Program-made: the position numbers and the translations under genes
The notes under the pieces: generated by a model
Seen by the model: only the letters and a program-made list of their open reading frames with translations
Told to the model about the DNA's origin: nothing
Databases searched by the model: none
Assembly (NCBI GenBank): GCA_004554455.1
Contig: SFMG01000007.1
Location: 12,944 to 76,943, forward strand
Length of the DNA stretch: 64,000 nucleotides
Direction: 5' to 3'
DNA from: Bacteroidales bacterium
GTDB taxonomy: Bacteria; Bacteroidota; Bacteroidia; Bacteroidales; UBA932
Part shown: in pieces, positions 9,510 to 18,959 of the stretch
Layout: each line of letters opens with the position of its first letter
How positions within the stretch are numbered: the stretch's first letter is position 1

Positions 9510-9821
9510 ATGTCCCGCAAAGGAAAAATAATCTACAAGGTGGTGACCGCAGCATTTGTGGTCGCCACTTTGGTTTTGGCCATATATATAATAGTAAACG
9601 GCCTGGGTCTGTCCAGGGAGCTGGATTTCGGCGCCGGCGCCTATTACTATGCCGACATTCCCGATTTCGAGAAATATACGGGCGAAGGGGCTTACAATTC
9701 TCGGCTGCCGCTCTGGGCGGCCATAGTGCTTTTCCTGGCCTGGGGCTTCCTGATGTGGAAACTGTGGAAATGGGTTGACCGCAGGGGACAGAAAGGGGAG
9801 AAGGATGAAAAAGAAGACTAG
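9510..9821 (+). CDS. Small two-helix membrane protein next to YeiH
   Basis: A 103-residue protein with two clear membrane segments (about residues 9-29 and 66-86), joined by a roughly 35-residue loop rich in tyrosine and aspartate, and a charged C-terminal tail (DRRGQKGEKDEKED). I do not recognise a named family. It begins 7 bases after the YeiH-type transporter and is almost certainly cotranscribed, so it may be an accessory subunit. Its stop codon shares the palindrome CTAG (9818-9821) with the stop of the convergent downstream gene. Confidence 0.7.
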   Translation: MSRKGKIIYKVVTAAFVVATLVLAIYIIVNGLGLSRELDFGAGAYYYADIPDFEKYTGEGAYNSRLPLWAAIVLFLAWGFLMWKLWKWVDRRGQKGEKDEKED

Positions 9822-12800
9822 AAGCTGATATTGAAGAGCGGGCCCACATACCAGTGGTTCTTCACTGTTCCGCTCTCAAGCAGACTGCCGAAGGACTTGC
9901 CCCCGTTGTAATCCACCCTTATGCCGGCACTCATAGGCCAGCTTAGCCAGAACAGGGTGCCGAAATCGAACTCCATATCCAGTCCTGCACTGAAGAGACT
10001 CTTGTCGAAAGCTCCGTTTCCGAAGAGACTGAAGTCGAAATGCGGAGTCAGCACCATCCTTTTTATATATGCGAAGCCTCCGCCTATGTGCAGGTCGGAG
10101 AGCCAGACCGGAATGGCGTAGTCGGCACTGAAGGCGAGACTGTGCAGATTATTGCCGCAGAACATATAAGCCGCCTGCGAATTATCCTTCAGGCCACGGG
10201 GTAGTGTATTGAGCGCATAACTTGGAAATATGCGGTCCCTGTCGCACTCCAGGCCGTATCTGGCGCTGAGTCTCAGTCCCTGCTGGCGTACGAAGCCGGG
10301 CATATAGGCATATACGTAGGCATATAGATGGGGACTTAGCAATCTGTGTTCCCCGCTCACGGTATTCAACCCTCCCTTTTGTATGCTCTGGAAATAACCG
10401 CATTCCGCAGCTATGCCCCAGCGCGGATAGACCGAGGAGGAGGCGGTGGCCGTCATAAGGTAAAACCTAAGGGAGGCCTTCAGGCTCTGCTTTGCGAATA
10501 TGTTTGCACCGTTCTTGCTCAGGTATTCGAGTGTGTAGCTGCTATTGCCTTCCTCGTCCACAATCTCCGTCTTCTTCATCCACACAGGCACGGTGTCGTA
10601 GCTGTCGTTGCTTATGTTCCAGCTCAGCTTCGGCACGAGCCCGCAGTACCTGCCTCCGCGGCTGAAACTCCAGGGAATATACGCCGAAAGGGAGAAGTCC
10701 ACCAGCGGCCGGCCGTCGATAATGTCTGACGTAGTCTGGAGGCTTCCTGTCTTCCCGTTCGTGGTAATGGCTATGAATCCGTCACGGTGGGCACGCCTGT
10801 CATTGATGTCGAGATCGGCTTCAAATACCGGATAAAGCCCTGCCCAGTTGATTTTCAGGTGACCGCTGTGCCTCCACGGGAGTCTGTCCGGGTCGGAAGC
10901 CCGCCACTGTCCCCCGTCCGGGTCGGGATGGAAACTGTAGCCCAAGCTGCCATAGAGTGTGCCGAGGGTGTTCTGGCTGAAGACCACGAGGCCGGGAGCC
11001 GCACTGTCATACCAGCGGTCGAAGCTCATTGCGGCGATATTGTCGTAATCGAAGTACAGCGGAGCCCAGGAGTGTATCCTCAGGGCGTGGGCGAACTTGC
11101 TGTAGCGGCGAGGCATTCCTGCCGTGAACACAGAACTGTCCCTTGCGGCTCCCAGGCGCCGTTCCTGCTCGGACAGCCTGTCGGCTATCACCCACTTGTG
11201 CCTTTGCGAGAAGTCGGTCGGAACGAAGAACAGGCTGTCGGTGTCGCAGCTCATTACGCGTCGTCCGTTCCTGTCCTGGGCGCAGAAGAAGAGCCGGCTG
11301 CCGTCGGGACTGAAGTGCCAGTCGCTGCCTCCGTAACGGGTGGACGTAAGGCGGTGCAGACTGGAGTCGGCCGGGTCGAGGTGGTAATATTCCTCATTGC
11401 CGTTGAGGTCCGAGCAGAAGTGTATATGTCCGTCCGGCTCGACGCCGAAGTCGCTGATGGTAGCGGCCTGCGGCTGCAATATGCACTGCAGCTTACCGTT
11501 TTCGAGTCTGTATATGCCAAAGCCGCCTTCGCTCAGTCCGCTTACATATATATCCCCTTCGAAGCAGCAGCTCTCGACTATCTGCAGGCCGTCGGGTGCG
11601 TCGGCAATCTTTTCGGGCTCGCGTACGCCTTCGTGCAGCAGTCCCAGGGCGCTGCCTCCGTCTTCCTCGCGTATGGTAACGAGCAGGCTGCTGTCTGGGC
11701 CGGGTGCAGGGTTGAAGAGCATACCGGAGCGGCTGAGCTTACGGGTGCGTCCGCTGCGTATGTCGTAGCTGCGAATCACTGAACGGCTGCGCAGTTCCCA
11801 GCGCGGGTCATTGATTATCTCGTGCCAGACCAGGCGGCTGCCGTCGCCGCTGAGCTTCATTCCGCCGGCCGAGTAACTGAAGTTGCGCAGTTTTCGGACC
11901 TTTCCGCTCTGCGGGTCTATGCGCACCAGCTCCGGGGTGTGAAGCAGACCCTCGCGCACGGCGAAAAGCCCCTCTTCCGAATATGCCAGCGAGGAATAGT
12001 CCAGGTGGCGGGAAGGGGTGCCCAGCAGGGTGTCCACGGGAATATAAGGGGCTCTGGCGTCGGCCTCCTCCTTCCATATCGAATAGAAGGCGTTTGCCGA
12101 TTCCTTGAAGCTCGGGTCCATACGCTTGCCCGTCAGACTGCGTATGTCCCTGGCATAGCCCCATCTGAAAGGGTTCTTCGAGAAGGAAGTGAAACGCCTG
12201 GCGCTTATCAGAGGATCGTCATAATTGTAACGCAAGCCCGCCAGGAGCATATATCCCAGGGCATAATGGTTCGGGGTGTAGTAACGCTGGGAACCGTTGG
12301 ACCAGCTGTACCAGTTGCGCCAGTCTCCGTTGTCGAAGCTGTACATGTAGTAGTCCAGGAAGGAGGCCATCCTGCCCCTGCCGGAATTGCTCAGGGCCGT
12401 TTCCGCTATGACGGCGTCACCCTCCATCCACATCTGTCCTCCGTAGGCCGCGCAGGCCGCTCCGTTGAGCATCTGCCCGAAGAACCAGCCCAGGGGTCTG
12501 AGGGGGCCGGTCAGGCCGGTCTGCATCTGGGCCACGTGTCTCTGCTCGTGAATGGCGAGATTGGTCTCCCAGGGCATAGGAATGGGGCTGGCCGGGTCCG
12601 GAGTGGTGTAGAGTTCCATCCTGCTTGGCGCCCACACCACGGAGCCGTTCGAGACTGCGTGTTCATTGTGCAGCAGCACGGGCATTTTCCGCTTTCCCTG
12701 GAACTGGCAGGGCTCGTATCCGGCGCTCTTGCCCACGGCCGTCCTCCAGCTCTCGAGCTCCGCACCGTACACCCTGGCGAGCGAATCCCTTCCACGGGGA

Positions 12801-12946
12801 TAGATTATGCGGTAATGCTGCGTGTCCATGCTTCTCCACCGCAGGGCTCCACGGTCGGTACCGCCCAGGTAGAACTGTGCGCAGAGCGTTGCCGGGCTCA
12901 GAAGGGCCAGGCAGAGCAGCAGTATGTGAACCCGTCTCTTTTCCAT
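9818..12946 (-). CDS. Secreted gluzincin-like metalloprotease with propeller and outer-membrane barrel
   Basis: A 1042-residue protein with a signal peptide (about 1-23, ending LCAQ). An HExxH zinc motif, HEQRH, lies at residues 133-137, and a likely third zinc ligand is Glu175 in WMEGD, the usual gluzincin layout. Residues roughly 320-700 contain TolB-like blades (repeated DGSRLVW, DGSRLFF, DPQSGKVRKL, DPADSSLHRL). The last about 300 residues are aromatic, alternating strands ending GPLFNISF, typical of an outer-membrane beta-barrel with a C-terminal phenylalanine. This suggests a surface or periplasm-facing peptidase anchored by its own barrel. The start at 12946 gives the signal peptide. 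It faces a thioredoxin-like lipoprotein gene across a 52-base divergent gap. The substrate is unknown. Confidence 0.78.
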   Translation of the reverse strand: MEKRRVHILLLCLALLSPATLCAQFYLGGTDRGALRWRSMDTQHYRIIYPRGRDSLARVYGAELESWRTAVGKSAGYEPCQFQGKRKMPVLLHNEHAVSNGSVVWAPSRMELYTTPDPASPIPMPWETNLAIHEQRHVAQMQTGLTGPLRPLGWFFGQMLNGAACAAYGGQMWMEGDAVIAETALSNSGRGRMASFLDYYMYSFDNGDWRNWYSWSNGSQRYYTPNHYALGYMLLAGLRYNYDDPLISARRFTSFSKNPFRWGYARDIRSLTGKRMDPSFKESANAFYSIWKEEADARAPYIPVDTLLGTPSRHLDYSSLAYSEEGLFAVREGLLHTPELVRIDPQSGKVRKLRNFSYSAGGMKLSGDGSRLVWHEIINDPRWELRSRSVIRSYDIRSGRTRKLSRSGMLFNPAPGPDSSLLVTIREEDGGSALGLLHEGVREPEKIADAPDGLQIVESCCFEGDIYVSGLSEGGFGIYRLENGKLQCILQPQAATISDFGVEPDGHIHFCSDLNGNEEYYHLDPADSSLHRLTSTRYGGSDWHFSPDGSRLFFCAQDRNGRRVMSCDTDSLFFVPTDFSQRHKWVIADRLSEQERRLGAARDSSVFTAGMPRRYSKFAHALRIHSWAPLYFDYDNIAAMSFDRWYDSAAPGLVVFSQNTLGTLYGSLGYSFHPDPDGGQWRASDPDRLPWRHSGHLKINWAGLYPVFEADLDINDRRAHRDGFIAITTNGKTGSLQTTSDIIDGRPLVDFSLSAYIPWSFSRGGRYCGLVPKLSWNISNDSYDTVPVWMKKTEIVDEEGNSSYTLEYLSKNGANIFAKQSLKASLRFYLMTATASSSVYPRWGIAAECGYFQSIQKGGLNTVSGEHRLLSPHLYAYVYAYMPGFVRQQGLRLSARYGLECDRDRIFPSYALNTLPRGLKDNSQAAYMFCGNNLHSLAFSADYAIPVWLSDLHIGGGFAYIKRMVLTPHFDFSLFGNGAFDKSLFSAGLDMEFDFGTLFWLSWPMSAGIRVDYNGGKSFGSLLESGTVKNHWYVGPLFNISF

Positions 12947-12969
12947 AATCGAATGAAAGCGAAAGTTAG

Positions 12970-12977
12970 TATATTTG
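12970..12977 (+). promoter_or_regulatory. -7 promoter element for the thioredoxin-like lipoprotein
   Basis: TATATTTG, an exact TAnnTTTG match, 21 bases upstream of the ATG at 12999. It places the transcript start near 12984 and therefore supports the internal ATG over the in-frame codon at 12975. Confidence 0.65.
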
Positions 12978-12998
12978 TTCCATATTAGTTTCAAAATA

Positions 12999-13970
12999 AT
13001 GAAAAACAAATTGATATATGCCCTCGCGGCGACCCTGCTGATCTCCTGTGGCGGACCGGCCGTTACGCAGCTGCCGCAGAGGTCTTTCCCAAAGGTTAAG
13101 CTGCCCAGTCTGATACAGGACTCCGCCCAGGCCGCCGAGTACCTGGCCCTGCACTGGTGGGATCCCCTTACCGATACCACGACCCTTTATCTCACCGATT
13201 CCACCCACATACTCGGAGTGGAGAATTCCTCCGTGGAGCAGGAGATGTCCAATTACACGGCCATACTCTCGTCCATCAAGGCAGAGGAAATGCGCAAGGC
13301 CGTTTCCCACTTCTGCGCAAGGCTGGAGGCGCTGGAACTCCGTGACCCGGCAGACTCCGGCTACGAGCGCCTTTCCGCCCTCTTTGAGCGCTATCTCTAC
13401 GACCCGAATTCGCCTGTTCGCAACGAAGAAAGCTATCTGCCCTATTGCGAATATTTCTCCGCATCCGCACTGCTCGACGAGGCAAAAAGGGATATATATG
13501 CCCATCAGGCGGCAATGTGTTCGCTGAACCGCCTCGGAACGCCGGCCGCCGACTTCAGTTTCTGCGACAGACGCGGCCGCAGCTACAGTCTCCACGGCAT
13601 AAAGGCCGACTGCACCCTGCTCTTCTTCAGCAATCCGGGCTGCAACGCCTGCAAGGATATAATCGACAGGCTGAAGGAGATGCCCGGCATCGATGCCGCC
13701 ATATCCGAAGGCCGCCTTGCCGTACTTAACATATATATAGACGAAGACCTCGCCGCCTGGCTGGAATATATGCCCATATACCCTGAAAACTGGTACAACG
13801 GCTACGACCCGAACCTCGTGATACGCAGCGACCATCTCTACGACGTGCGCGCCATTCCGTCCCTCTACCTGCTGGATTCGCAGAAAAGGGTGCTTATGAA
13901 GGATGCGCCGGAAGACAAGGTGCTCGAACAGATCTACAGGCGCCTCAGCGGAGAGGATTTCAGCCTATGA
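12999..13970 (+). CDS. DUF5106/thioredoxin-fold lipoprotein
   Basis: A 323-residue lipoprotein (lipobox LLISC, Cys17). The N-terminal half is helical, with an ALHWWDPLTD segment typical of DUF5106. The C-terminal domain is a TlpA/thioredoxin-like fold with a redox CNAC at residues 215-218 and a cis-proline loop (RAIPSLYLLD). Such proteins usually reduce or shuffle disulfides in the periplasm, and here the active pair is intact. The start follows the promoter at 12970-12977. Its 3' end overlaps the convergent transporter gene by 11 bases. Confidence 0.82.
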   Translation: MKNKLIYALAATLLISCGGPAVTQLPQRSFPKVKLPSLIQDSAQAAEYLALHWWDPLTDTTTLYLTDSTHILGVENSSVEQEMSNYTAILSSIKAEEMRKAVSHFCARLEALELRDPADSGYERLSALFERYLYDPNSPVRNEESYLPYCEYFSASALLDEAKRDIYAHQAAMCSLNRLGTPAADFSFCDRRGRSYSLHGIKADCTLLFFSNPGCNACKDIIDRLKEMPGIDAAISEGRLAVLNIYIDEDLAAWLEYMPIYPENWYNGYDPNLVIRSDHLYDVRAIPSLYLLDSQKRVLMKDAPEDKVLEQIYRRLSGEDFSL

Positions 13971-15279
13971 GTCCGGACAGCGCGACGGCCAGCACTCCGG
14001 CGGGCGCAATGTAACGTATAAGCAGGTCGAGTACGGGGAAGAGCCGGTCAACGCCCCGGAGTTTCCCGGAGTTGCTCAGTTCCGAACGCAGTTCCGTCTT
14101 CTTCATCCCCCACGCGGCATAGAGTACGCAGATCAGTCCGGCCAGAGGCATAAGCACGTTGGCCGTTGTCCAGTCGAGCATATCGAAGATATTCATACCC
14201 TTGAATGATATTCCTCCCAGGACGCCGAAGGAAAGGGAGCAGAGGGCTCCTACGGCATAGCAGAAGAGGAAGACCGCAAGGCAGGCCCAGCTTCGGGAAA
14301 TGCCGAATTTTTCCGTGAGCCAGGCCACGGGCACCTCGAAGAGGGAAATGGAGGAACTGAGGGCGGCAAGGGTGACGGCCAGGAAGAAGAAGACTGACAC
14401 CAGCCAGCCCATAGGCATTTGCGAGAAAACGGCGGGCAGGGTTTTGAAGATAAGTCCGGCTCCCACCACATCGGCCTCCGGATTGGCCATCACCTCGCCA
14501 GTCAGAGGGTCCTGGAAGAACATCCCGAAGGCGAAGAGGGCGGGGATGACCACGCAGGCGGAAATCAGGGCGAAGACCAGGTCGGCTACGGAGGTCTTGG
14601 CTGCAGTGGCAAGCAGATTCTCGTCCTTGCCTATGTAGGACCCGAAGGTCACCATTATCCCCATACCTATGGACAGTGAGAAGAAGGCCTGTCCCAGCGC
14701 CTTCACGAAGGTTTCGGGTCCCACCTTGCTGAAGTCCGGCCGGAAGAGGAAGCGCAGTCCCTCTGAGGAGCCGTGTCCCATACAGCAGGAATAGACCGCC
14801 AGGGCGCACATTATCAGGAAGAGTGCCGGCATCATTATCTTGCTGAACTTCTCCAGTCCCGAGCGCACGCCCAGAAGCACGATCAGGGCGGTGGCTCCGA
14901 GGAAAATCGCCAGGCAGGCCAGAGGGTGGCCCGTGGAGGACACGAAACTGCCGAAATCACTGTTTCCGAAGACCATATAGCGCAGGGTCCATCCGCCGAT
15001 TACGCTATAGTAGGAAAGGGTGATGGTCGGGATGAGCACGAAGAGCAGATTCACCAGTCCGTGGAACTTCATATTGCCCTTATGCCTGCCCAGGGCAATC
15101 TCCGACAGGAGTACAGGCACGCTGACCAGCAGCATGCAGAGTATATATATCAATATGAAGGCGCCGCCTCCGTTTTCGGCTACCATATAGGGGAAGCGCC
15201 ATATATTGCCCAGGCCGACTGCCGAGCCGGCGAGCACGAGCAGTGCGCCGAGTCCGCCGGAAAACTTTTCCTTTTTCAT
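13960..15279 (-). CDS. Sodium-dependent (NSS/SNF) transporter, copy 1
   Basis: A 439-residue membrane protein of the neurotransmitter:sodium symporter family. The helix-1 signature GSAVGLGNIWRFPY, with the unwound Na+ and substrate site, is near residues 17-30, followed by further LeuT-like helices. Bacterial members import amino acids or tryptophan-like solutes with sodium. It overlaps by 4 bases the start region of a second, related transporter (15276-16592) and ends the long minus-strand gene run. The two copies differ clearly in loop sequences, so this is an old duplication. The substrate is not predictable. Confidence 0.9.
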   Translation of the reverse strand: MKKEKFSGGLGALLVLAGSAVGLGNIWRFPYMVAENGGGAFILIYILCMLLVSVPVLLSEIALGRHKGNMKFHGLVNLLFVLIPTITLSYYSVIGGWTLRYMVFGNSDFGSFVSSTGHPLACLAIFLGATALIVLLGVRSGLEKFSKIMMPALFLIMCALAVYSCCMGHGSSEGLRFLFRPDFSKVGPETFVKALGQAFFSLSIGMGIMVTFGSYIGKDENLLATAAKTSVADLVFALISACVVIPALFAFGMFFQDPLTGEVMANPEADVVGAGLIFKTLPAVFSQMPMGWLVSVFFFLAVTLAALSSSISLFEVPVAWLTEKFGISRSWACLAVFLFCYAVGALCSLSFGVLGGISFKGMNIFDMLDWTTANVLMPLAGLICVLYAAWGMKKTELRSELSNSGKLRGVDRLFPVLDLLIRYIAPAGVLAVALSGLIG

Positions 15280-16592
15280 AAGAGATTGAAGAATTGGGTC
15301 AGAAATACGCTCAGGACGCCTATAGGGGCTATGTATCTTATGAGCAGGTGAATGATGCGGCTGGAGAGCTTGCCGGTCTTGTGGAGGCCACGGCTGCTGA
15401 GTTCGTCGTGGAGCTCGTCAAAGCCCATTATCCAGCCCACAAAGACGGTGGCGGCTATTCCTCCCAGAGGCATAAGCCAGTTGGCGCACAGGGCGTCCAG
15501 AGCATTCAGGACCTGACCTCTCAGGGTGCAGGCCGAGCCTATGGCAATGGCGACCACGAAGACCAGGGCCACGGCCAGAGGTCTGGAGAGTTTCTTTTCC
15601 TCGGTCAGGTAGCTCACCGGCACTTCCATCTGGGATATTGAAGAGGTCAGGGCTGCCAGTATGAGTGAAAAGAAGAACACCGCCCCTATGAGCTTGCCCA
15701 GAGGCATTGCCGGGAAGACCTCCGGAAGTATATTGAACACCAGGCGGGAGTCGGTGTTGTTTGCCAGCACGTTAACCGGGTCAGCCTCAAGGGCGAATAC
15801 GGCCGGTATGACGGCGCAGCCGGCGATGATGGCGAACAGCAGGTCGAAGAAGGCTATCTCACCGGCAGTCTTGAACAGCTTGTCCTTGGGATTGACATAG
15901 GAGCCGTAAGTCATCAGCACACCCGAGCCTATGGACAGGGAGAAGAATGCCTGTCCCAGGGCTGCCAGACAGCTTTTGAAACCGAGCTTGCTGAAGTCCG
16001 GACGGAACATGAAATCCAGACCGTCGCGGGCTGTCCATCCCGAACCCGTTGCCGGCAGGGTAGCGGAGCGCAGGGCAATGAGCAGCACGATTATGAAAAG
16101 CAGCGGCATCATTATCTTGCTGAACTTCTCTATGCCTCCCTTCACTCCTCCGGCCACCACAGCTGCGGTCAGCAGCAGGAAGATGAGGGTCCAGAGCAGC
16201 TGCATCCCGTTGCCGCCGTGCGCCGTTATGCCGCAGGCGCGCAGGAAATAGTCCACGGTGCTTCCGCCTATCACGCAGTAATACGAGAGAATGAGCGTCG
16301 GGATCAGTACATACATAAGGCCGAAGCCCCGTCCTGCGGCCTTGGCGGCGGGAGCGGAGGAGAGCTTGTCCAGCGCCCTGTATGCGTTGCAGCGGCTTCT
16401 GCGGCCAATGCTCAGTTCCGCCACCATTACAGGCAGGCAGATTATCAGCACGAAAAATATATACAGAAGGATAAAGGCCGCACCGCCGTTGGTGGCGACC
16501 ATATAGGGAAATCTCCAGATATTGCCGAGCCCTACGGCTGAGCCGGCAATGACTACAAGGGCTCCGAAGCGGCTGAATTTGTCTCTTTCCAT
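15276..16592 (-). CDS. Sodium-dependent (NSS/SNF) transporter, copy 2
   Basis: A 438-residue NSS-family symporter with the same helix-1 signature (GSAVGLGNIWRFPY) at about residues 16-29 and LeuT-like topology. It is paralogous to the next gene, with shared stretches such as FSKIMMPLLF and FFSLSIGSGVLMTYGSY, but has a longer loop between helices 2 and 3 (NAYRALDKLSSAPAAK). It overlaps the downstream copy by ATGA and lies 39 bases after folA. Amino-acid or related organic solute uptake is expected from family knowledge; a specific substrate is not supported. Confidence 0.9.
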   Translation of the reverse strand: MERDKFSRFGALVVIAGSAVGLGNIWRFPYMVATNGGAAFILLYIFFVLIICLPVMVAELSIGRRSRCNAYRALDKLSSAPAAKAAGRGFGLMYVLIPTLILSYYCVIGGSTVDYFLRACGITAHGGNGMQLLWTLIFLLLTAAVVAGGVKGGIEKFSKIMMPLLFIIVLLIALRSATLPATGSGWTARDGLDFMFRPDFSKLGFKSCLAALGQAFFSLSIGSGVLMTYGSYVNPKDKLFKTAGEIAFFDLLFAIIAGCAVIPAVFALEADPVNVLANNTDSRLVFNILPEVFPAMPLGKLIGAVFFFSLILAALTSSISQMEVPVSYLTEEKKLSRPLAVALVFVVAIAIGSACTLRGQVLNALDALCANWLMPLGGIAATVFVGWIMGFDELHDELSSRGLHKTGKLSSRIIHLLIRYIAPIGVLSVFLTQFFNLL

Positions 16593-16631
16593 AAGTCCGT
16601 TTTATTTTGTGTTGGAGAGGGGGGTGGGGAG

Positions 16632-17120
16632 TCAGACTTTTCTCTTATATCTTTTGAAAATGTATTTCAGACCTTCTTCTTCGAATGTGTCCGAGCTCCA
16701 TTCCTCTTCCCACAGTCCGGGGTCGATCTCCGGGAAGAAGGTGTCGGCATCGGGTACGACGGTGTGCACCAGGGTGACATACAGCCGTTCCGCAAGGGGA
16801 AGGGCCTGTCTGTAAACCGTGCCCCCGCCCATCACGAAGCACTCGTCGGCTCCGGACTGCCCGGCCAGGGCGAAGGCCTCTTCCAGGGAGGATGCCACTT
16901 TCAGGTCCTCCCGCTCCTCCATACTGCGGGAAATGACTATGTTCAGTCTGCCCGGCAGAGCCCTTCCGATGGATTCGAAGGTCTTGCGTCCCATTATCAC
17001 CGGATGCCCCGTGGTGGTCTCGCGGAAGAACTTCATATCTCTGCGCAGATGCCACATCAGGGCATTGTCCCGACCTATGGACATATCGTCCGCGACGGCA
17101 ACTATTATGCTCCGTATCAT
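16632..17120 (-). CDS. folA: Dihydrofolate reductase
   Basis: A 162-residue DHFR, the same size as the E. coli enzyme (159). It reduces dihydrofolate to tetrahydrofolate with NADPH. Visible landmarks are the catalytic acid Asp28 in HLRRDMKFF, the cofactor motif GRKTFESIGRALPGR, and the glycine-rich VMGGGTVYRQAL. The start at 17120 overlaps the thyA stop as ATGA and aligns with the family N-terminus (MIRSIIVAVA). Pairing with thyA is the classical arrangement: thymidylate synthase consumes the folate that DHFR regenerates. Confidence 0.96.
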   Translation of the reverse strand: MIRSIIVAVADDMSIGRDNALMWHLRRDMKFFRETTTGHPVIMGRKTFESIGRALPGRLNIVISRSMEEREDLKVASSLEEAFALAGQSGADECFVMGGGTVYRQALPLAERLYVTLVHTVVPDADTFFPEIDPGLWEEEWSSDTFEEEGLKYIFKRYKRKV

Positions 17121-17914
17121 ATAGCGACAGGGGCTTTGATTGCCGGCCACGGGTCGTATCCCTCCAGGGTGAAATCTTCAGCCCTGAAAGAGAATATGTC
17201 CTTGACATCGGGGTTTATATGCATCTTCGGCAGGGTTCGCGGCTCGCGGCTGAGCTGCAGTTGGGCCTGCTCGAAATGGTTCAGATAGAGATGGGTGTCT
17301 CCGGTCGTGTGAATGAAACTTCCCGGTTCCAGACCGCATACCTGGGCCATCATCATTGTCAGCAGGGCGTATGAGGCAATGTTGAAGGGCACTCCCAGGA
17401 ACACGTCCGCCGAGCGCTGGTAGAGCTGGCAGCTGAGCTTTCCGTCAGCCACATAGAACTGGAAAAGGCAGTGGCAGGGCGGCAGGGCCATATCGTCTAT
17501 CTGGGCCACGTTCCAGGCGTTCACCAGTATGCGGCGCGAATCGGGGTGATTGCGTATCAGGTCCACGGCCTGGGCAATCTGGTCAATATGTCCTCCCTTG
17601 TAATCGTCCCATGCCCTCCACTGGTGGCCATATACCGGTCCGAGCTCGCCGCTCTCGTCGTCACCCCAGCCATCCCAGATGTGCACACCCTTCTCCTGGA
17701 GGTGTTTCTTGTTTGTGTCGCCTGCCAGGAACCACAGCAGTTCCTCTATTATGCCGCGGGTGAAGACCTTCTTGGTTGTGAGCAGGGGGAAGCCCTCGGA
17801 CAGGTCGAAACGCATCTGGTGTCCGAAGATGCTCTTGGTGCCCACTCCGGTGCGGTCCGTCTTCACCGTGCCGTGCTCGTATATTTCCCTTAGCAGGTCG
17901 AGATATTGCTTCAT
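17117..17914 (-). CDS. thyA: Thymidylate synthase
   Basis: A 265-residue ThyA (E. coli 264) that methylates dUMP to dTMP using methylene-tetrahydrofolate. The nucleophile is Cys147 in LPPCHCLFQFY; the phosphate-binding arginine region RTGVGTKSIFG and the QRSADVFLGVPFNIASYA block are intact. It overlaps folA downstream and galM upstream, each by a 4-base ATGA, so translational coupling is likely. No truncation is seen. Confidence 0.97.
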   Translation of the reverse strand: MKQYLDLLREIYEHGTVKTDRTGVGTKSIFGHQMRFDLSEGFPLLTTKKVFTRGIIEELLWFLAGDTNKKHLQEKGVHIWDGWGDDESGELGPVYGHQWRAWDDYKGGHIDQIAQAVDLIRNHPDSRRILVNAWNVAQIDDMALPPCHCLFQFYVADGKLSCQLYQRSADVFLGVPFNIASYALLTMMMAQVCGLEPGSFIHTTGDTHLYLNHFEQAQLQLSREPRTLPKMHINPDVKDIFSFRAEDFTLEGYDPWPAIKAPVAI

Positions 17915-18957
17915 AAGGTCTTGAATGCAAATATGATAGCTTCCTGATAAACTTCTCCCGGGCGCAGGGTGACGCTCGGATATCCTTCCTTGTTAGGGCT
18001 GTCCGGGAAGTGCTGGCATTCAATGGCCACTCCGTCATAATCCTCATAGCTGCGTCCGCACTTGCCCACAGGGCAGCCGGCGAGCCAGTTTCCGGTGTAG
18101 ATCTGCACTCCCGGCTGGGTGGTCACCACCTCGAGCACGCGTCCGGACTTCTCGCTGCTGAGCACTGCCGCGGTCTGGAGCTGACCCTCCTCCCAGTTCT
18201 CGATTACATAGCAGTTGTCGTAACCCTTGCCGTAGTTCAGGGCAGGGAAGTCTGCCTTGATGTCCTGTCCGAGAGTCTTCTCCGTACTGAAATCCATAGG
18301 CGTACCCTTGACCATCTCGCTGTCTCCCAGAGGCACGAGACTCTCGTCGGTCGGCAGGTACTGGACAGCGTTCAGCCACAGCTTGTGTCCCAGCACACTG
18401 CCGCTTCCCTCGCCATCGAGGTTGAAGTAGGCGTGGTTGGTCAGGTTGATGATTGTAGGGGCGTCACACTCGGCCGTGAGGGTGAGACGGAGCTCGTTCT
18501 CCTCGCTCCATTCATATCTTGCAACGGCCTTCAGATTGCCAGGATAGCCCATTTCACCATCCTCTGCGACATAGAGGAATTCCACTGCCCCGTCGTTCAC
18601 ACGGCTTTCCCAAACCTTGTTCTGGAAGCCCTCGGGACCTCCGTGCAGGTGGTTCGGCCCGTTGTTCACAGGCAGTTCGTATTCCTTTCCGTCAAGGACA
18701 AAACGTCCCTTTGCTATGCGGTTGGCAAAGCGTCCCGGGATCTTGCCTGCGCACGGTCCGTCGGCGAAGTAGTCCAAAGGATTGCTGTAGCCGAGTACCA
18801 CGTCGTCCAGTTTCCCGTCCCTGTCCGGAACCTTTACGGACACTATTCCCGCACCCATGGAAGAGAGCTGTACGGATGCGCCCTTGGCATTGGTGAGAGT
18901 GTAGCGGATTATGTCTTTGCCGCAAGGGGTCTTGCCCCAGATTTCTGAGCTTATCAT
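17911..18957 (-). CDS. galM: Aldose 1-epimerase
   Basis: A 348-residue galactose mutarotase-fold protein interconverting alpha and beta anomers of aldohexoses. Recognisable are GKIPGRFANRIAKG, NHLHGGPEGFQ with its conserved histidine, TNHAYFNL with the catalytic histidine near residue 174, and VAIECQHFPDSPN near the C-terminus. It has no signal peptide, so it acts in the cytoplasm. It lies in the minus-strand run between an acidic hypothetical gene (2-base gap) and thyA (ATGA overlap), away from galK at 6288. Confidence 0.95.
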   Translation of the reverse strand: MISSEIWGKTPCGKDIIRYTLTNAKGASVQLSSMGAGIVSVKVPDRDGKLDDVVLGYSNPLDYFADGPCAGKIPGRFANRIAKGRFVLDGKEYELPVNNGPNHLHGGPEGFQNKVWESRVNDGAVEFLYVAEDGEMGYPGNLKAVARYEWSEENELRLTLTAECDAPTIINLTNHAYFNLDGEGSGSVLGHKLWLNAVQYLPTDESLVPLGDSEMVKGTPMDFSTEKTLGQDIKADFPALNYGKGYDNCYVIENWEEGQLQTAAVLSSEKSGRVLEVVTTQPGVQIYTGNWLAGCPVGKCGRSYEDYDGVAIECQHFPDSPNKEGYPSVTLRPGEVYQEAIIFAFKTL

Positions 18958-18959
18958 AA

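Noticed and set aside
10787..11782. A 331-codon open frame antisense to the metalloprotease gene
   Set aside because: Overlaps a well-supported gene completely and shows only shadow composition.
17117..17120. Possible bifunctional thyA-folA fusion
   Set aside because: The two frames are distinct and overlap only by ATGA; each encodes a full-length separate enzyme.
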